DNA of 64,000 nt from the NCBI GenBank assembly GCA_015179045.1, contig WHUZ01000004.1, forward strand, positions 1,054,001-1,118,000, in the 5' to 3' direction. Both the position numbers and the translations under genes were made by a program. The notes beneath the pieces are model-generated. The model ran no database searches. It was not told the origin of the DNA and saw only the letters and a list, made by a program, of their open reading frames with translations. Origin of the DNA: Kalaharituber pfeilii (Eukaryota; Ascomycota; Pezizomycetes; Pezizales; Pezizaceae). Positions 54,107-63,899 of this stretch are shown in pieces (positions within the stretch are counted from its first letter, which is position 1; each line of letters starts with the position of its first letter).

Positions 54107-55034
54107 CAGTCACTGGTCAAAAGTCTTGGTGACGCCACTTTTCTTGGCACCTCAAAATGCTTGCTTGCACAACTTCAAACGCTCATATCTCCATGATCCA
54201 TAGCTCAATTTCAGAAGTTGTACCTGCAATTGATAGCACCGTGTCTATAGTCTTGCATATCACATGCAGCAATCATGAGAATAGTAGTAGTCAATTATAT
54301 GGACCAATAAATCAGGAGCAAATTCTAGCACTTTTTACCTAAATTCTCTCTGCATAATAGTGTAGTTCCATACAAGGAGAATATTTTTGGGGCTAGTAAA
54401 TTTTGCTATGAAAATACATATTGAGTCCATCTTATTTCATATTTTTGATATTTTTTATGTTGTGTTGCGGGTTCTGTGTGGAGCTATTTATTTCCAGACA
54501 CCGATATTTGATCCTAAAATGACAATTTTGTATGGGAATTTGGCAATCTTGGCGTTCTTTGAAGTTTGCGATTTTATCTCGGCAGCCACATGACCCCAAC
54601 ATCTGTTCTACAACCGGAACCATGAAGGTTCAGGTAGTACCTATCATAGAAAAAATCCTGTTTGTCTATCTAGTTGTGGTGCTAAAGATACATCACATTT
54701 CAAAAAGTCACAGTTTTTGTATGGAATACCTAGTCATCAATAACTTTTTGTAGATATTACACTGCAATCAGTGTGCTATAAGTATATCCTGTGCTGTAGC
54801 ATAAACCATACTGCTTACACTATCACCAGTTCAAGTTGTAGGTTAATTGGGTCACTTCTCGTGGAGATATCTCAATTTTTGTTCATATGGACATATAGCA
54901 CAACATCGCCATAGCCCTTAGGGCGGCATGCGATTAATGATATAAAAAAAAAAAAAAAAAAAAAAATGTTCATATGGACATTGTCGCCGCTTGGTGCTCA
55001 GATCGCTTTCACCAAGACTTTTGACCAGTGACTG
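54107..55034. mobile_element. Tc1/mariner-like non-autonomous element
   Basis: A perfect 26-bp terminal inverted repeat (54107-54132 and 55009-55034, starting cagtcactggtcaaaagtct) flanked by TA at 54105-54106 and 55035-55036. The interior (about 840 bp without the nested LINE tail) has no transposase ORF. The cagt..ggtcaaaagt terminus resembles Tc1-group ends. Confidence 0.85.
54895..54966 (+). mobile_element. Ultrashort A-family retroposon (72 bp) in the Tc1-like element
   Basis: Ten extra nt, then the A hairpin with outer stem ATCGC/GCGAT, then poly(A). The 15-bp duplication tgttcatatggacat lies at 54880-54894 and 54967-54981. Confidence 0.93.
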
Positions 55035-55036
55035 TA

Positions 55037-55269
55037 TACTAAAATACAATTATAATTACATTAAAATGGCCTTATATAGGCGAGAAGCCGGTGGTTTTCT
55101 GAAGGATTTCTTTATCGCATGGAACAACTTCACCTACAATATCAATTTGGAGTACAAATTGAAGTAGGAGCAGGTGTTTTTTTTTTTTTACGAATACCTG
55201 GCTTGCTGCTTACTGCTTGCTGATGCTATCACAAGAGCGGCCATGTCATTACCCAGGCCATCGGTTGCT
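55037..55269. other. Left part of an unrecognised ORF region
   Basis: On the minus strand this continues, beyond the MITE, the frame described at 55622-55730 (TATDGLGNDMAALVIASA). No family recognised. Confidence 0.3.
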
Positions 55270-55277
55270 GTGGTAGC

Positions 55278-55613
55278 TAGTGAGCGGCACGAGCTTGCTC
55301 GAGCCGAGCTGGAGGGTGAGCTCGAGCCAGCTCGTGAGTAAGTGAGCTCGGCTCGAGCCTGGATCATAATATTGACAAACTAAACTAAACTAAGCTAAAT
55401 TTTCATCTTGCTCACTACTATCAGCTAAATTGTGCATTTCGAAGTTGTTGGTAGGTCAGAATGAGCTCCAAGTCTCTAATTATTACTATAGTAGGTATTT
55501 ACAGTTTATGAAACCTTGCACTGGCTAAGCATTTTAGCGAGCTGTCAAGAAAAAACACAAGCATGATCTTGGCTCGTTTGAGCTCGAGCCAGCTCGGCTC
55601 GTGCCGCTCACTA
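55278..55613. mobile_element. hAT-like MITE, copy 2 (336 bp)
   Basis: The same terminal repeats as the 40341 copy, with a perfect 8-bp duplication gtggtagc at 55270-55277 and 55614-55621. The interior is in the opposite orientation to the copy at 62300. Confidence 0.9.
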
Positions 55614-55621
55614 GTGGTAGC

Positions 55622-55890
55622 TCCCAGGACCACTGCTTCGTTTACTGCTCTCCTAAGAATACGGACTCTTCTGGCGAGTAGCGTGTGTCTGTATGCCTTA
55701 ACTTGTAATATATCCCGCTCCGTTTCCATATCTGTGGGCGCTTCTCTCCAGCCAGCACTCGGTCACTTTATAAACTGTGTTCTACTGGGAAATTGCGCAA
55801 CCCCGGATAAGTGAAAATAAGACTATTACAAATTATTGAGTGGCTCAATTACGTCAAGGTGTACGGTACTAAGATATACTTAATTAGGCA
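55622..55890 (-). pseudogene. Unrecognised ORF fragment cut by the MITE
   Basis: From an ATG near 55729 the minus strand reads ETERDILQVKAYRHTLLARR and a Val/Ala-rich segment up to the MITE. After removal of the MITE and one duplication copy the frame stays open for about 20 more codons. It could be part of an old transposable-element ORF. Confidence 0.3.
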
Positions 55891-56632
55891 ATAGGGAACT
55901 TCTGCCTGTAAACTTAAACACACATTAGCTAGAGTGCTTATGTGCTTTATGATATATTGATATATACTTATATTTATATATACTAAGTTTAGTACTAATA
56001 TAGGCATTGTAGCAGAAGTACTAACTAAAAATTTTTAGAAATAGAATAAATTTGAATATAAGTAAAGAGAGTTCTTACAGCTAAAGTATATAATAGAAAT
56101 TTAGTTTTTAGTACTTTTAAGCTTATATATAATAATAAACAGTATTTAATTTAATATACTTAATATATAAGTATAAATAATAAATTAAATTATTTATATT
56201 TTAAGAATTTTTTAAAGTTAATATTTTTTATTTATTTTTAAATTTTTTTAAACAATCTTTATATATTATAAATAAAATATAATATATTATAAATTCTTTT
56301 ATATTTTTTAGTAAATTATATATAAAGTAATATACTATTTTTTATAATTATTAAAAATAAATTTACTTATATATATGAATTAAAAATCTTATCAATTATA
56401 TTTAAACGTACTATACTTTTATTAACTTTTTTTTTTTTTTTTTTTTTTCTGCCCTGCCATGGCGAACAGCCGCATGCGGGGTCACGTGACAAAACAAACT
56501 TTTTTTTTCTATTACTTTTATTATAGTAATAGTAAATATAAAGAGTTACTATTTACTAAATTAAAAAAATACTTAAATAATAATACTTGCTAGTCCTTTA
56601 TATAGCTTATATAATACTTATTTATATAATTT
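55891..56632. repeat. AT-rich block, probably RIP-degraded repeat
   Basis: About 740 bp dominated by A/T homopolymers and TATA words, interrupted only by a clean B-type LINE tail at 56451-56496. It ends abruptly where the large LINE begins. Confidence 0.65.
56451..56496 (+). mobile_element. Ultrashort B-family retroposon inside the AT block
   Basis: GCCCTGCC... hairpin ending gtcacgtgacaaaacaa, with flanking aactttt..ct sequences at about 56424-56450 and 56497-56510 that differ only in T number. Its G+C content contrasts sharply with the surrounding block. Confidence 0.82.
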
Positions 56633-56819
56633 GTCATCCCCGAGGAGAAGAGAGACGGAAGAGGTCCAGAATCTGAATGGAGGGTTCAATCAAGTATGCC
56701 AATGTTGTAGAAGAAGGGGAGAGCACCACCCGGATTGCGATAGACTAGGGCAGAGAAAAGAGAGGATTCCCTCACCAAGGCTTCCCCCCGTCGTCCCCGT
56801 AGGGCACCAGAGAAGATGA
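56633..56819 (+). pseudogene. LINE ORF1, C-terminal zinc-knuckle end
   Basis: The end of the first LINE ORF: VCQCCRRRGEHHPDC is a CCHC-like knuckle, followed by a basic Pro-rich tail and a stop 10 bp before the ORF2 ATG. The upstream part is lost at the AT-block boundary. The half-LINE ORF1s lack such a knuckle. Confidence 0.6.
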
Positions 56820-58260
56820 AAGCCCATCAATGATTAAAATATTATACCAGAACGTAGGGAGGTCCATCGAAGGGACGGACCTGACGCTGCAGGAGGGGGC
56901 AGACAGAAGAGCAGACATAGTATTTGTGGGAGAGAGCTGGAGAGCACCAAGGGGGGGCACAACCTTTCACCCATCATATACAACGATCCATTCACCATGG
57001 GAGAAAGGGAGAATAGCAGCATATATTAGGAGAGACATGATTGAGGATATCAAGGTACAGGGAAGAGATCGACATGTAAGCATTCACATAAGAGGGAGAA
57101 AGATTACAGGGGTATATTGGAATGCAGATACAGATGTGATGGAGGAGCTGGAGGAGATAGCGGATTCAGACTTAGTGATTGGAGACTGTAACAGTCATCA
57201 TGATGATTGGAGCGACAAGAGAAACCAGAGGGGAGTGACTTTGAGAGACACCCTGAGGGCTTATGGGTTGAAGCAGCAGATCGAGAAAGGAACGGTGACA
57301 TGGACTCGGAGGGTAGAAGGCATTGAGAGGACAGCTTTGCTAGACTTAGTGTTTGCACGAAGGGATGAATGGGAGATGAGAAGCATTTCATGGATAGCAG
57401 GTGGAGATCATGCGATGATATATGGAAGTCTCAAGATACCTACGGTGGCACACAGGATTCTGAAAGTTACTGACTGGGAGAAGTGGGAGGAGTTCGTGGA
57501 GAAGTGGAGGGGCAGGCCTCTGAAAGAAGAAACGAATGCATACGAACTGTTAGTTAGACTAGGCAGGACATTCACCAAGGAGGCACACATTATGGACCGA
57601 TCGAAGCGGTGGTTCGATAAGGAGGTGAAGGAGGCAAGAAAGATGGTGAGGTATATATTACGGAAAGGGGGTAGAGAAGAGAAGACGAGAGCAAGGAGGC
57701 TGTTAAGAGACATTATCAGAGAAAAGAAGAAGGCATTGTGGGAGAGGTATATGGAAGAGGACCGAGTAACATCGCCGTGGGACATCTTTCAGCTTGCAAA
57801 GGACCCATTTAGACAGAGGGATCTCATGGACATCCCAGGTACAGACCAGGAGGTTATGGCGGCACTCATCAAGCGTAACTTCATTACGACCGAGACAATT
57901 GAGATGAGACAATGTTTGAAGCCTACTGGAGTACTTATGGATAGAGAAGAAGCGAGACAAGCCATAGACAAGGCTTTGGCAGAGACGAGATCCAGATCTG
58001 TACCAGGCCCAGATGGAATACAGTATGGGATCCTGAAGTTATTGAAGGGGACAACACTGGGGATGGCAGTCAGGGAGGAGATTGTGAACTATATAAATGG
58101 GAACTACGACTTCGCTCGAGGCTTCAGTGTCACGATGATACACAAGAAAGGAAAGCCGAGGGATGATCCAGCAGGATGGAGGCCAATTACATTATTGAAC
58201 ACCGTGGCCAAGTTAGGGCAAAAGGTGGTGGCGGACCTTAGTCAGCGAAGAGACCGTCTG

Positions 58261-58513
58261 TGTTACGGTGTCTGCGATTGCAGCGAAGTGTAGGTGTAAC
58301 TTAGGACAACGCTTGGAACTTGACCTTTGTATAGAGGCCGTGGAGGCCGCTATATATAGGCGTCCAGCGTGTCGGTTATTTGCATTATTCTATTTAACAT
58401 TGAGTGCTAACTAACAAGCTTCTCTCTCTTCACCATCATAACTATGAATGGTGTGATTATCATGCGTCATCTCTCATCGCTTATCATTGATACTTTGTTG
58501 GGTCACCCTGACA
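58261..58513 (-). repeat. Left LTR, inverted relative to pol
   Basis: A near-identical reverse complement of 61699-61951. Contains tatatatagg as a possible promoter element. Confidence 0.9.
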
Positions 58514-58515
58514 TT

Positions 58516-58735
58516 TGTTACGGATTGCAACCGACCGTTTGCAAACCGTTGCACCAAAAGGTAGAACTACCGGTACCACCCGGTAGTACGGTCGGTATAT
58601 ATAGGAGTATCCGTACGGGCCGGTCAGCGACTCGCTTACGTTTGCGCACGTGGTCAAGGATCTTGGCTCCCTTAGACGTCCACACGTACTAGTAATCAGC
58701 TTCCCTCTGCCGCCATGGCACGCCAAGCCGTGACA
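58516..58735 (-). repeat. Second, different LTR next to the left LTR
   Basis: 220 bp reading TGTCACGG...CCGTAACA on the minus strand, preceded there by the polypurine-like gcgggggagtaa (58736-58747). It is only 2 bp from the first LTR and has no matching 5-bp flanks. Confidence 0.6.
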
Positions 58736-58899
58736 TTACTCCCCCGCAGGCAGAGTACGTCCCGGACTCTCTATATATTAACCCCCAGCCACCCGTTACC
58801 GCCTTAGGGCTTCAATTTCATGTGCCACCACCACACTACTTTATAACCAGCGACCGGCATGTGACTGTAAGCCGCTTATCAAATTCAAAGGTCACCTGC

Positions 58900-59475
58900 A
58901 GTATCTGACGTTCGCTACAGGCAAGGTCAAATCAAGCTATTGCAGGAGTATTCTCTCAATTACACCCAGCAACAGACGAAAATGAGGCTGAAGCCCGGCA
59001 GTGGAAATTGGTGGACTGCCACTCACGGTTACTAAAGCAACATCAACGCAACTGGCCTATACATGATAAAGAGTTATGGGCAATCGTCAGCTCTTTACTA
59101 CACTGGCGTACATGGCTTCTTAGTTTGACAATGCAGTTTGAAGTACATACAGATCATCAAAGACTACAGTACTTTCAGACCAAGCCAAGATTAAACATGC
59201 GACAGGCTGAATGGGCCGAAAAGCTCGCTGAATTCGACTACATTATCAAGTATCGACCGGGATCAGCTATGGGACGCCCAGATGCTATCACACGACGAGA
59301 AGGTAACGAACCTTCAGGAACCAATGCACCAATGTTCAAAGAAGGCCAACTTATAGTTGCACAAGCCAACGAAGATGCTCCAGCCAACGAAGATGCTCCA
59401 GCCAATAAAGATACTCCAGCCAATGAAGAAGATACTTCAGACCCTGAAGAAGAAGCGTTCCAGACCCAAATCTAG
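58900..59475 (+). pseudogene. Ty3-type RNase H and linker, 5'-truncated
   Basis: The frame begins inside the pol RNase H domain (SNQAIAGVFSQLHPATDENE, IHDKELWAIVSSLLHWRTWL, VHTDHQRLQYF, RQAEWAEKLAEFDYIIKYRP), as in Ty3 elements. A linker contains four imperfect (P)ANEDA repeats. A one-base frameshift around 59450-59475 separates it from the integrase. RT and upstream genes are absent. Confidence 0.85.
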
Positions 59476-59507
59476 AAGGAATTGATGTCACAACATGGCC
59501 CAAAGAT

Positions 59508-60848
59508 ATTGAGAGCGGACTGCTTATTGTACCTACTGATTGTCAGCATGCTGTGCTACAACAGTGTCATGATTCCAGAGTTGCGGGCCATTGGGGACGA
59601 CGACGTACTGAAGAGCTTGTATCACGCAACTTTATATGGAAAGGATGGCAAGAGGATATCTCACGCTATGTTGCTGGTTGCCATCATTGCCAAAAGGCTA
59701 AAGCAGACAGACATGCCCGCCAAACGAAATTAGTACCAATGCCTACAGGAACCCTACCCTGGGAAGAAATAGCTATGGACTTTGTAGGAGAACTTCCTGA
59801 AAGTGAAGGATTCAATGCTGTCTTAGTTATCACAGACCGTTTTACTAAGATGCAGCACTATATACCTGCTAAAACGACATGGACAGCAGAGGACGTAGCA
59901 AATGCCTACATTTGTGAAATATGGCGACTTCATGGCTTACCCAGGCATGTTACCTCAGACCGTGGCCCACAATTCACAACTGCATTTATGCGAGATCTAA
60001 ATGCGAAGCTTCATATTGGTCTGAGGCTGTCAACAGCACATCACCCACAGACAGATGGCTTGAGTGAGAGAGCGATACAAACACTCAAACAATACTTGAG
60101 AATCTACTGCCATGATCGTCAGAAACGTTGGGTACAATGGCTACCACTAGCCGAATTCGCATACAACTCTACAAATACCGCCACACATGGATACAGCCCA
60201 TTCCGCAGCCTGTATGGGTTTGACCCACGTACTATTCATGTCAATGATGATTACATATATGCCAGCCCAGCTGCTGAAGAATGGATTGAACGTATGACCG
60301 CAGTACACAGCCAGATTCACCAAACCCTCAAGCAGATCAACGATAAGCGCTCTGCACTCCACATTGACAAATCTCGCCAATTTCAAGTTGGAGACCAAGT
60401 ATGGGTGGATCGCCGCAATTTGACAGTACAAACTGGAAACAAGTCCTTATCCAGCAAGTATATTGGCCCATACACCATTACTCGACGAATCAGCCGGCAT
60501 GCGTATGAGCTAAACATTCCTAAAAGGCTACGCCTGCACAAGGTGATACACACTTCACTACTGAAGCCTTTTAAAGATAGAGTGCAACCACAGGTTGATC
60601 CATCATCGAGAAGTGACAATGAAGATAATGATGAGGAAGAGGAACCACTATATGAGGTGGATTGTATTGTTGATAGCAGACGCACCAAAGGGGGCGTAAA
60701 GTACCGAGTCCATTGGAAAGATTATGGTGCAGAATCTGACACATGGGAATCATTCGATGATTTACAGGCTCCTTTAGTACTGCAGGAAATTATTAAATTT
60801 CATAATGAGCACCCAAGAAAGCCAATGGATCGAAGAGTTGACAATTGA
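59508..60848 (+). pseudogene. Ty3 chromovirus integrase with chromodomain
   Basis: An open frame with, in order, an HHCC zinc domain (HDSRVAGH ... CHHCQKAK), the DDE catalytic core (MDFVGELPE, TSDRGPQFTT, Glu in HHPQTDGLSERA), a GPYTITRR-type C-terminal domain and a chromodomain (YEVDCIVDSR, YRVHWKDYGAESDTWESFDD) at the extreme C-terminus. The chromodomain defines the chromovirus branch and usually targets heterochromatin. The core is undamaged, but the frameshift and missing upstream genes make the element non-autonomous. Confidence 0.88.
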
Positions 60849-61525
60849 ACTAAGCACATACCGATGTATCGAAGAGTTGAATTGTGCATATACCGATGTA
60901 TCGAAGAATTGAATTGAGCTTATACCGATAAATCGAAGACCTGACAATTGATAATTGAACCTATGCCGATGAGTCGAAGAGCTTAAGTAAGCACATACCG
61001 ACAAATCGAAGAGTGAACCTATGCCAATGAGTCGAAGAGCTGAAGTAAGCACATACCGACGAATTGAAGAGTGACAATTGATAATTGAACCTATGCCGAT
61101 GAGTCGAAGAGCTGAAGTAAGCACATACCGACAAATCGAAGAGTGAACCTATGCCAATGAGTCGAAGAGCTGAAGTAAGCACATACCGACGAATTGAAGA
61201 GTGACAATTGATAATTGAACCTATGCCGATGAGTCGAAGAGCTGAAGTAAGCACATACCGACAAATCGAAGAGTGAACCTATGCCAATGAGTCGAAGAGC
61301 TGAAGTAAGCACATACCGACGAATTGAAGACTGACAATTGATAATTGAACCTATGCCGATGAGTCGAAGAGCTGAACTGAGTACATGCCGACGAATCGAA
61401 GACTGATGAATTGAGCCTATACCGATGAAAATCGAAGAGTTGACAATTGAATTGAGCATATACCGACGAGTCGAAGAGCTGAACGGAGCACATGCCGACG
61501 AATCGAAGAAGTGATAGACACTGAG
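60830..61525. repeat. Tandem array between integrase and right LTR
   Basis: A higher-order period of 130 bp (copies of gtgacaattgataattgaac at about 61071, 61201 and 61331) is built from shorter units around cgatgagtcgaagagctgaa. The first unit overlaps the last integrase codons and stop (ggatcgaagagttgacaattga), so the array seems to have grown from the end of the coding region. Confidence 0.9.
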
Positions 61526-62299
61526 CCTATACCTTCCTCGCCCATGGAGTACTTTTTCCCACAGGGTTTTTTTTTTTACCCATGGAGAGGTTTAACGGTA
61601 GCGCAAGGTGATGATACAGGCCCCTGACATACAGAAGGATGAAGTGAAGATCTCAAGTGAAGGTCTGACGAGGACGTCAGCCGTAAGAACGGGGGTAATG
61701 TCAGGGTGACCCAACAAAGTATCAATGATAAGCGATGAGAGATGACGCATGATAATCACGCCATCCATAGTTATGATGGTGAAGAGAGAGAAGCTTGTTA
61801 GTTAGCACTCAATGTTAAATAGAATAATGCAAATAACCGACACGCTGGACGCCTATATATAGCGGCCTCCACGGCCTCTATACAAAGGTCAAGTTCCAAG
61901 CGTTGTCCTAAGTTACACCTACACTTCGCTGCAATCGCAGACACCGTAACAGTCTGTTTAGCAAGAGTCAGTTGGGGGGCAGACCCAAACGGGGGATGGA
62001 GGACTTACAGAGACAAGTCCTAAAAGAGGTGGACAAACGCCTGGACAACGGAGAGTGGACAGCAATAGTAGGGGATGATATCAAGTCGGCTTTCAATCAC
62101 CTGCGAAGGGAGAAGGTTGTACGGAGAATTAAGGCTGAAGACAAGAATTTAGCGGCATTTGTTGAGGGGTTCCTGCAACCGATGAACTTTCAGATCGCAT
62201 GGGATGGGAAAACCAGAGGAGAGAGCACAATGACAGATGGAACGCCTCAGGGGTCACCATTATCCCCAGTCATCTTCCTGGTAGGTATAGCACCGGTAG

Positions 62300-62684
62300 T
62301 AGTGAGCGGCACGAGCCGAGCCAGCTCGAGCTCGACTGATCTTGAGCTCGAGCCGGCTCGAGCTCAAACGAGCCAAGATCATGCTTGTGTTTTTCTTGAC
62401 AGCTCGCTAAAATGCTTAGCCAGTGCAAGGTTTCATAAACTGTAAATACCTAATATAGTAAAAATTAGAGACTTGGAGCTCATTCTGACCTACCAACAAC
62501 TTCGAAATGCACAATTTAGCTGATAGTAGTGAGAAAGATGAAAATTTAGCTTAGTTTAGTTTAGTTTGTCAATATTATGTATATAATCAATCCAGGCTCG
62601 AGCTCATGCCACGCCAGCTCGAGCCAGCTCGAGCCGAGCTCACTTACTCACGAGCTGGCTCGAGCTAGCTCGTGCCGCTCACTA
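62300..62684. mobile_element. hAT-like MITE, copy 3 (385 bp), in LINE RT
   Basis: The same terminal repeats as 40341 and 55278. A perfect 8-bp duplication accggtag lies at 62292-62299 and 62685-62692. It cuts the RT between motif B and YVDD. Confidence 0.92.
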
Positions 62685-63839
62685 ACCGGTAGCGGAGAAG
62701 GCCGAACGCAGAGGCTTCAACAGGTCCTATGTGGACGACTTTCACAGTGTACTCTCAAGCAAGTCAATGCGAGACTTGAGGAGGAGTATAAGAGTACACC
62801 GTGAAAAGCTAACCCAGGAGGCGCTAGAGGAAGGCTTTGAACTGGACCCACGGAAATCCGAAACTATCATCATAGGGTCCAAGGGAAAGAGTTACAGACT
62901 GGGAGGACTGCATATCGACTGGGAGATGAAGTTTAATGACCATTTCAACCGGAGGCTACACCTAGGAAAAGCGGCGTGGAGGATAGCAGCCAGACTGAAA
63001 GGGCTACCGCCAGCCAGACGGAGACAGTTATATACAGGAATTGCAAGGAATATCGCGACTTGGGGGTGCTGGGCGTGGGTGGAGTACGCGAAAGGAGCAT
63101 CTCCAGAATGTAAAATCAGATCGTTGGAGAGGTGGCAATACGTCGTGGCGAGAGAAATAACGGGTGCCCCGTGGGGGACGAGACGGGACGTGGTAGAAGG
63201 ACTGACAAACCTGGAGTCCGTCGAGACGTTTGTTTATGGGGAGGCAGAGAGGGTAGAGGCCCGGACACTGAGGTTCGGTGATGAACCAGTCAGAAGACCA
63301 CAGCCGGGCACGATATACCTAAGAGGGGCCCTTGGACACAGAGACTCCCTGCCTCTACATGTGCACCCAATACACCCGTCCGATCTTTGTAAGGAGGAGT
63401 GGGAGAGACTGATAGCCGGGGAGGAAGAAGAAGGATGGATGAGTGTGTACACTGATGGGAGCAGAATGGAGGACAAGACAGGCGCCGGAGTGCATCAAGC
63501 CGGAAAAGACACATCCATATACCTAGGGGAAAGATGCACGGTCAATGACGCCGAACTGTTAGCGGTGGGAGAGGCCATGCGCAGAGAGGGGGAGCTGCTA
63601 ATCGTAACGGACTCCAGGACCACGGTGACAAGGATGAAGGGGATAGCTAGGGGGGACCTAACCCCAGGAGGAGCAGAGGAGTGGGTACGGAGAAGGTGGG
63701 ATGAAAGGATGTCGAGGGGGGATCGAGACCTGGCGATTCTGTGGGTAAAAGCACACAGAGATGTAGCCGGTAACACCGAGGCAGACACGGCGGCCAAAAT
63801 AGCCACGGCGCTACAATACCAGGACGAGACGGTGACAGA

Positions 63840-63899
63840 TTTTTTTTTTTTTTTTTTAATTTCATTACTCGCATGCCGCCCTGTGGGCTATGGCGAGGA
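63840..63899 (-). mobile_element. Ultrashort A-family retroposon (60 bp) in LINE ORF2
   Basis: T18 and the A hairpin, starting TCCTCGCC on its own strand. The 14-bp duplication gagacggtgacaga lies at 63826-63839 and 63900-63913. Inserted just downstream of RNase H, in a LINE of its own family. Confidence 0.93.

Larger units (their letters stand above)
58261..61951. mobile_element. Chromovirus remnant with inverted LTRs
   Basis: Two 253-bp LTRs bound this element in opposite orientation: left 58261-58513 (TGTTACGG...CCTGACA) and right 61699-61951 (TGTCAGGG...CCGTAACA), with a perfect 5-bp duplication gtctg at 58256-58260 and 61952-61956. The right LTR is correctly oriented for the coding strand and preceded by a polypurine-like aacgggggtaa. 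Inside are a second LTR, RNase H, integrase plus chromodomain, and a tandem array. Gag, protease and RT are missing. Confidence 0.85.
56830..63839 (+). pseudogene. LINE ORF2: APE endonuclease, RT and RNase H, interrupted
   Basis: ATG 56830 opens an APE-type endonuclease (ILYQNVGRS, IVFVGESW, LVIGDCNSHHDDW, AGGDHAMIYG). The RT follows: SVPGPDGIQYG and MIHKKGKPRDDPAGWRPITL, then after the chromovirus GDDIKSAFNHL (motif A) and GTPQGSPLSPVIF (motif B), and after the MITE YVDDF (catalytic motif C). RNase H at about 63430-63830 has YTDGSR, NDAELLAVGEA, VTDSRTT and WVKAHRDVAGNTEAD. The frame is intact within the segments, so the copy was probably active before the insertions. Confidence 0.88.

Noticed and set aside
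60830..61525. Tandem array considered as a CRISPR
   Set aside because: Units vary in length, spacers are themselves repeats, and the genome is eukaryotic; it is a minisatellite.
58261..61951. DIRS-type retrotransposon (inverted terminal repeats)
   Set aside because: It encodes a DDE integrase with chromodomain rather than a tyrosine recombinase, and has a 5-bp target duplication.
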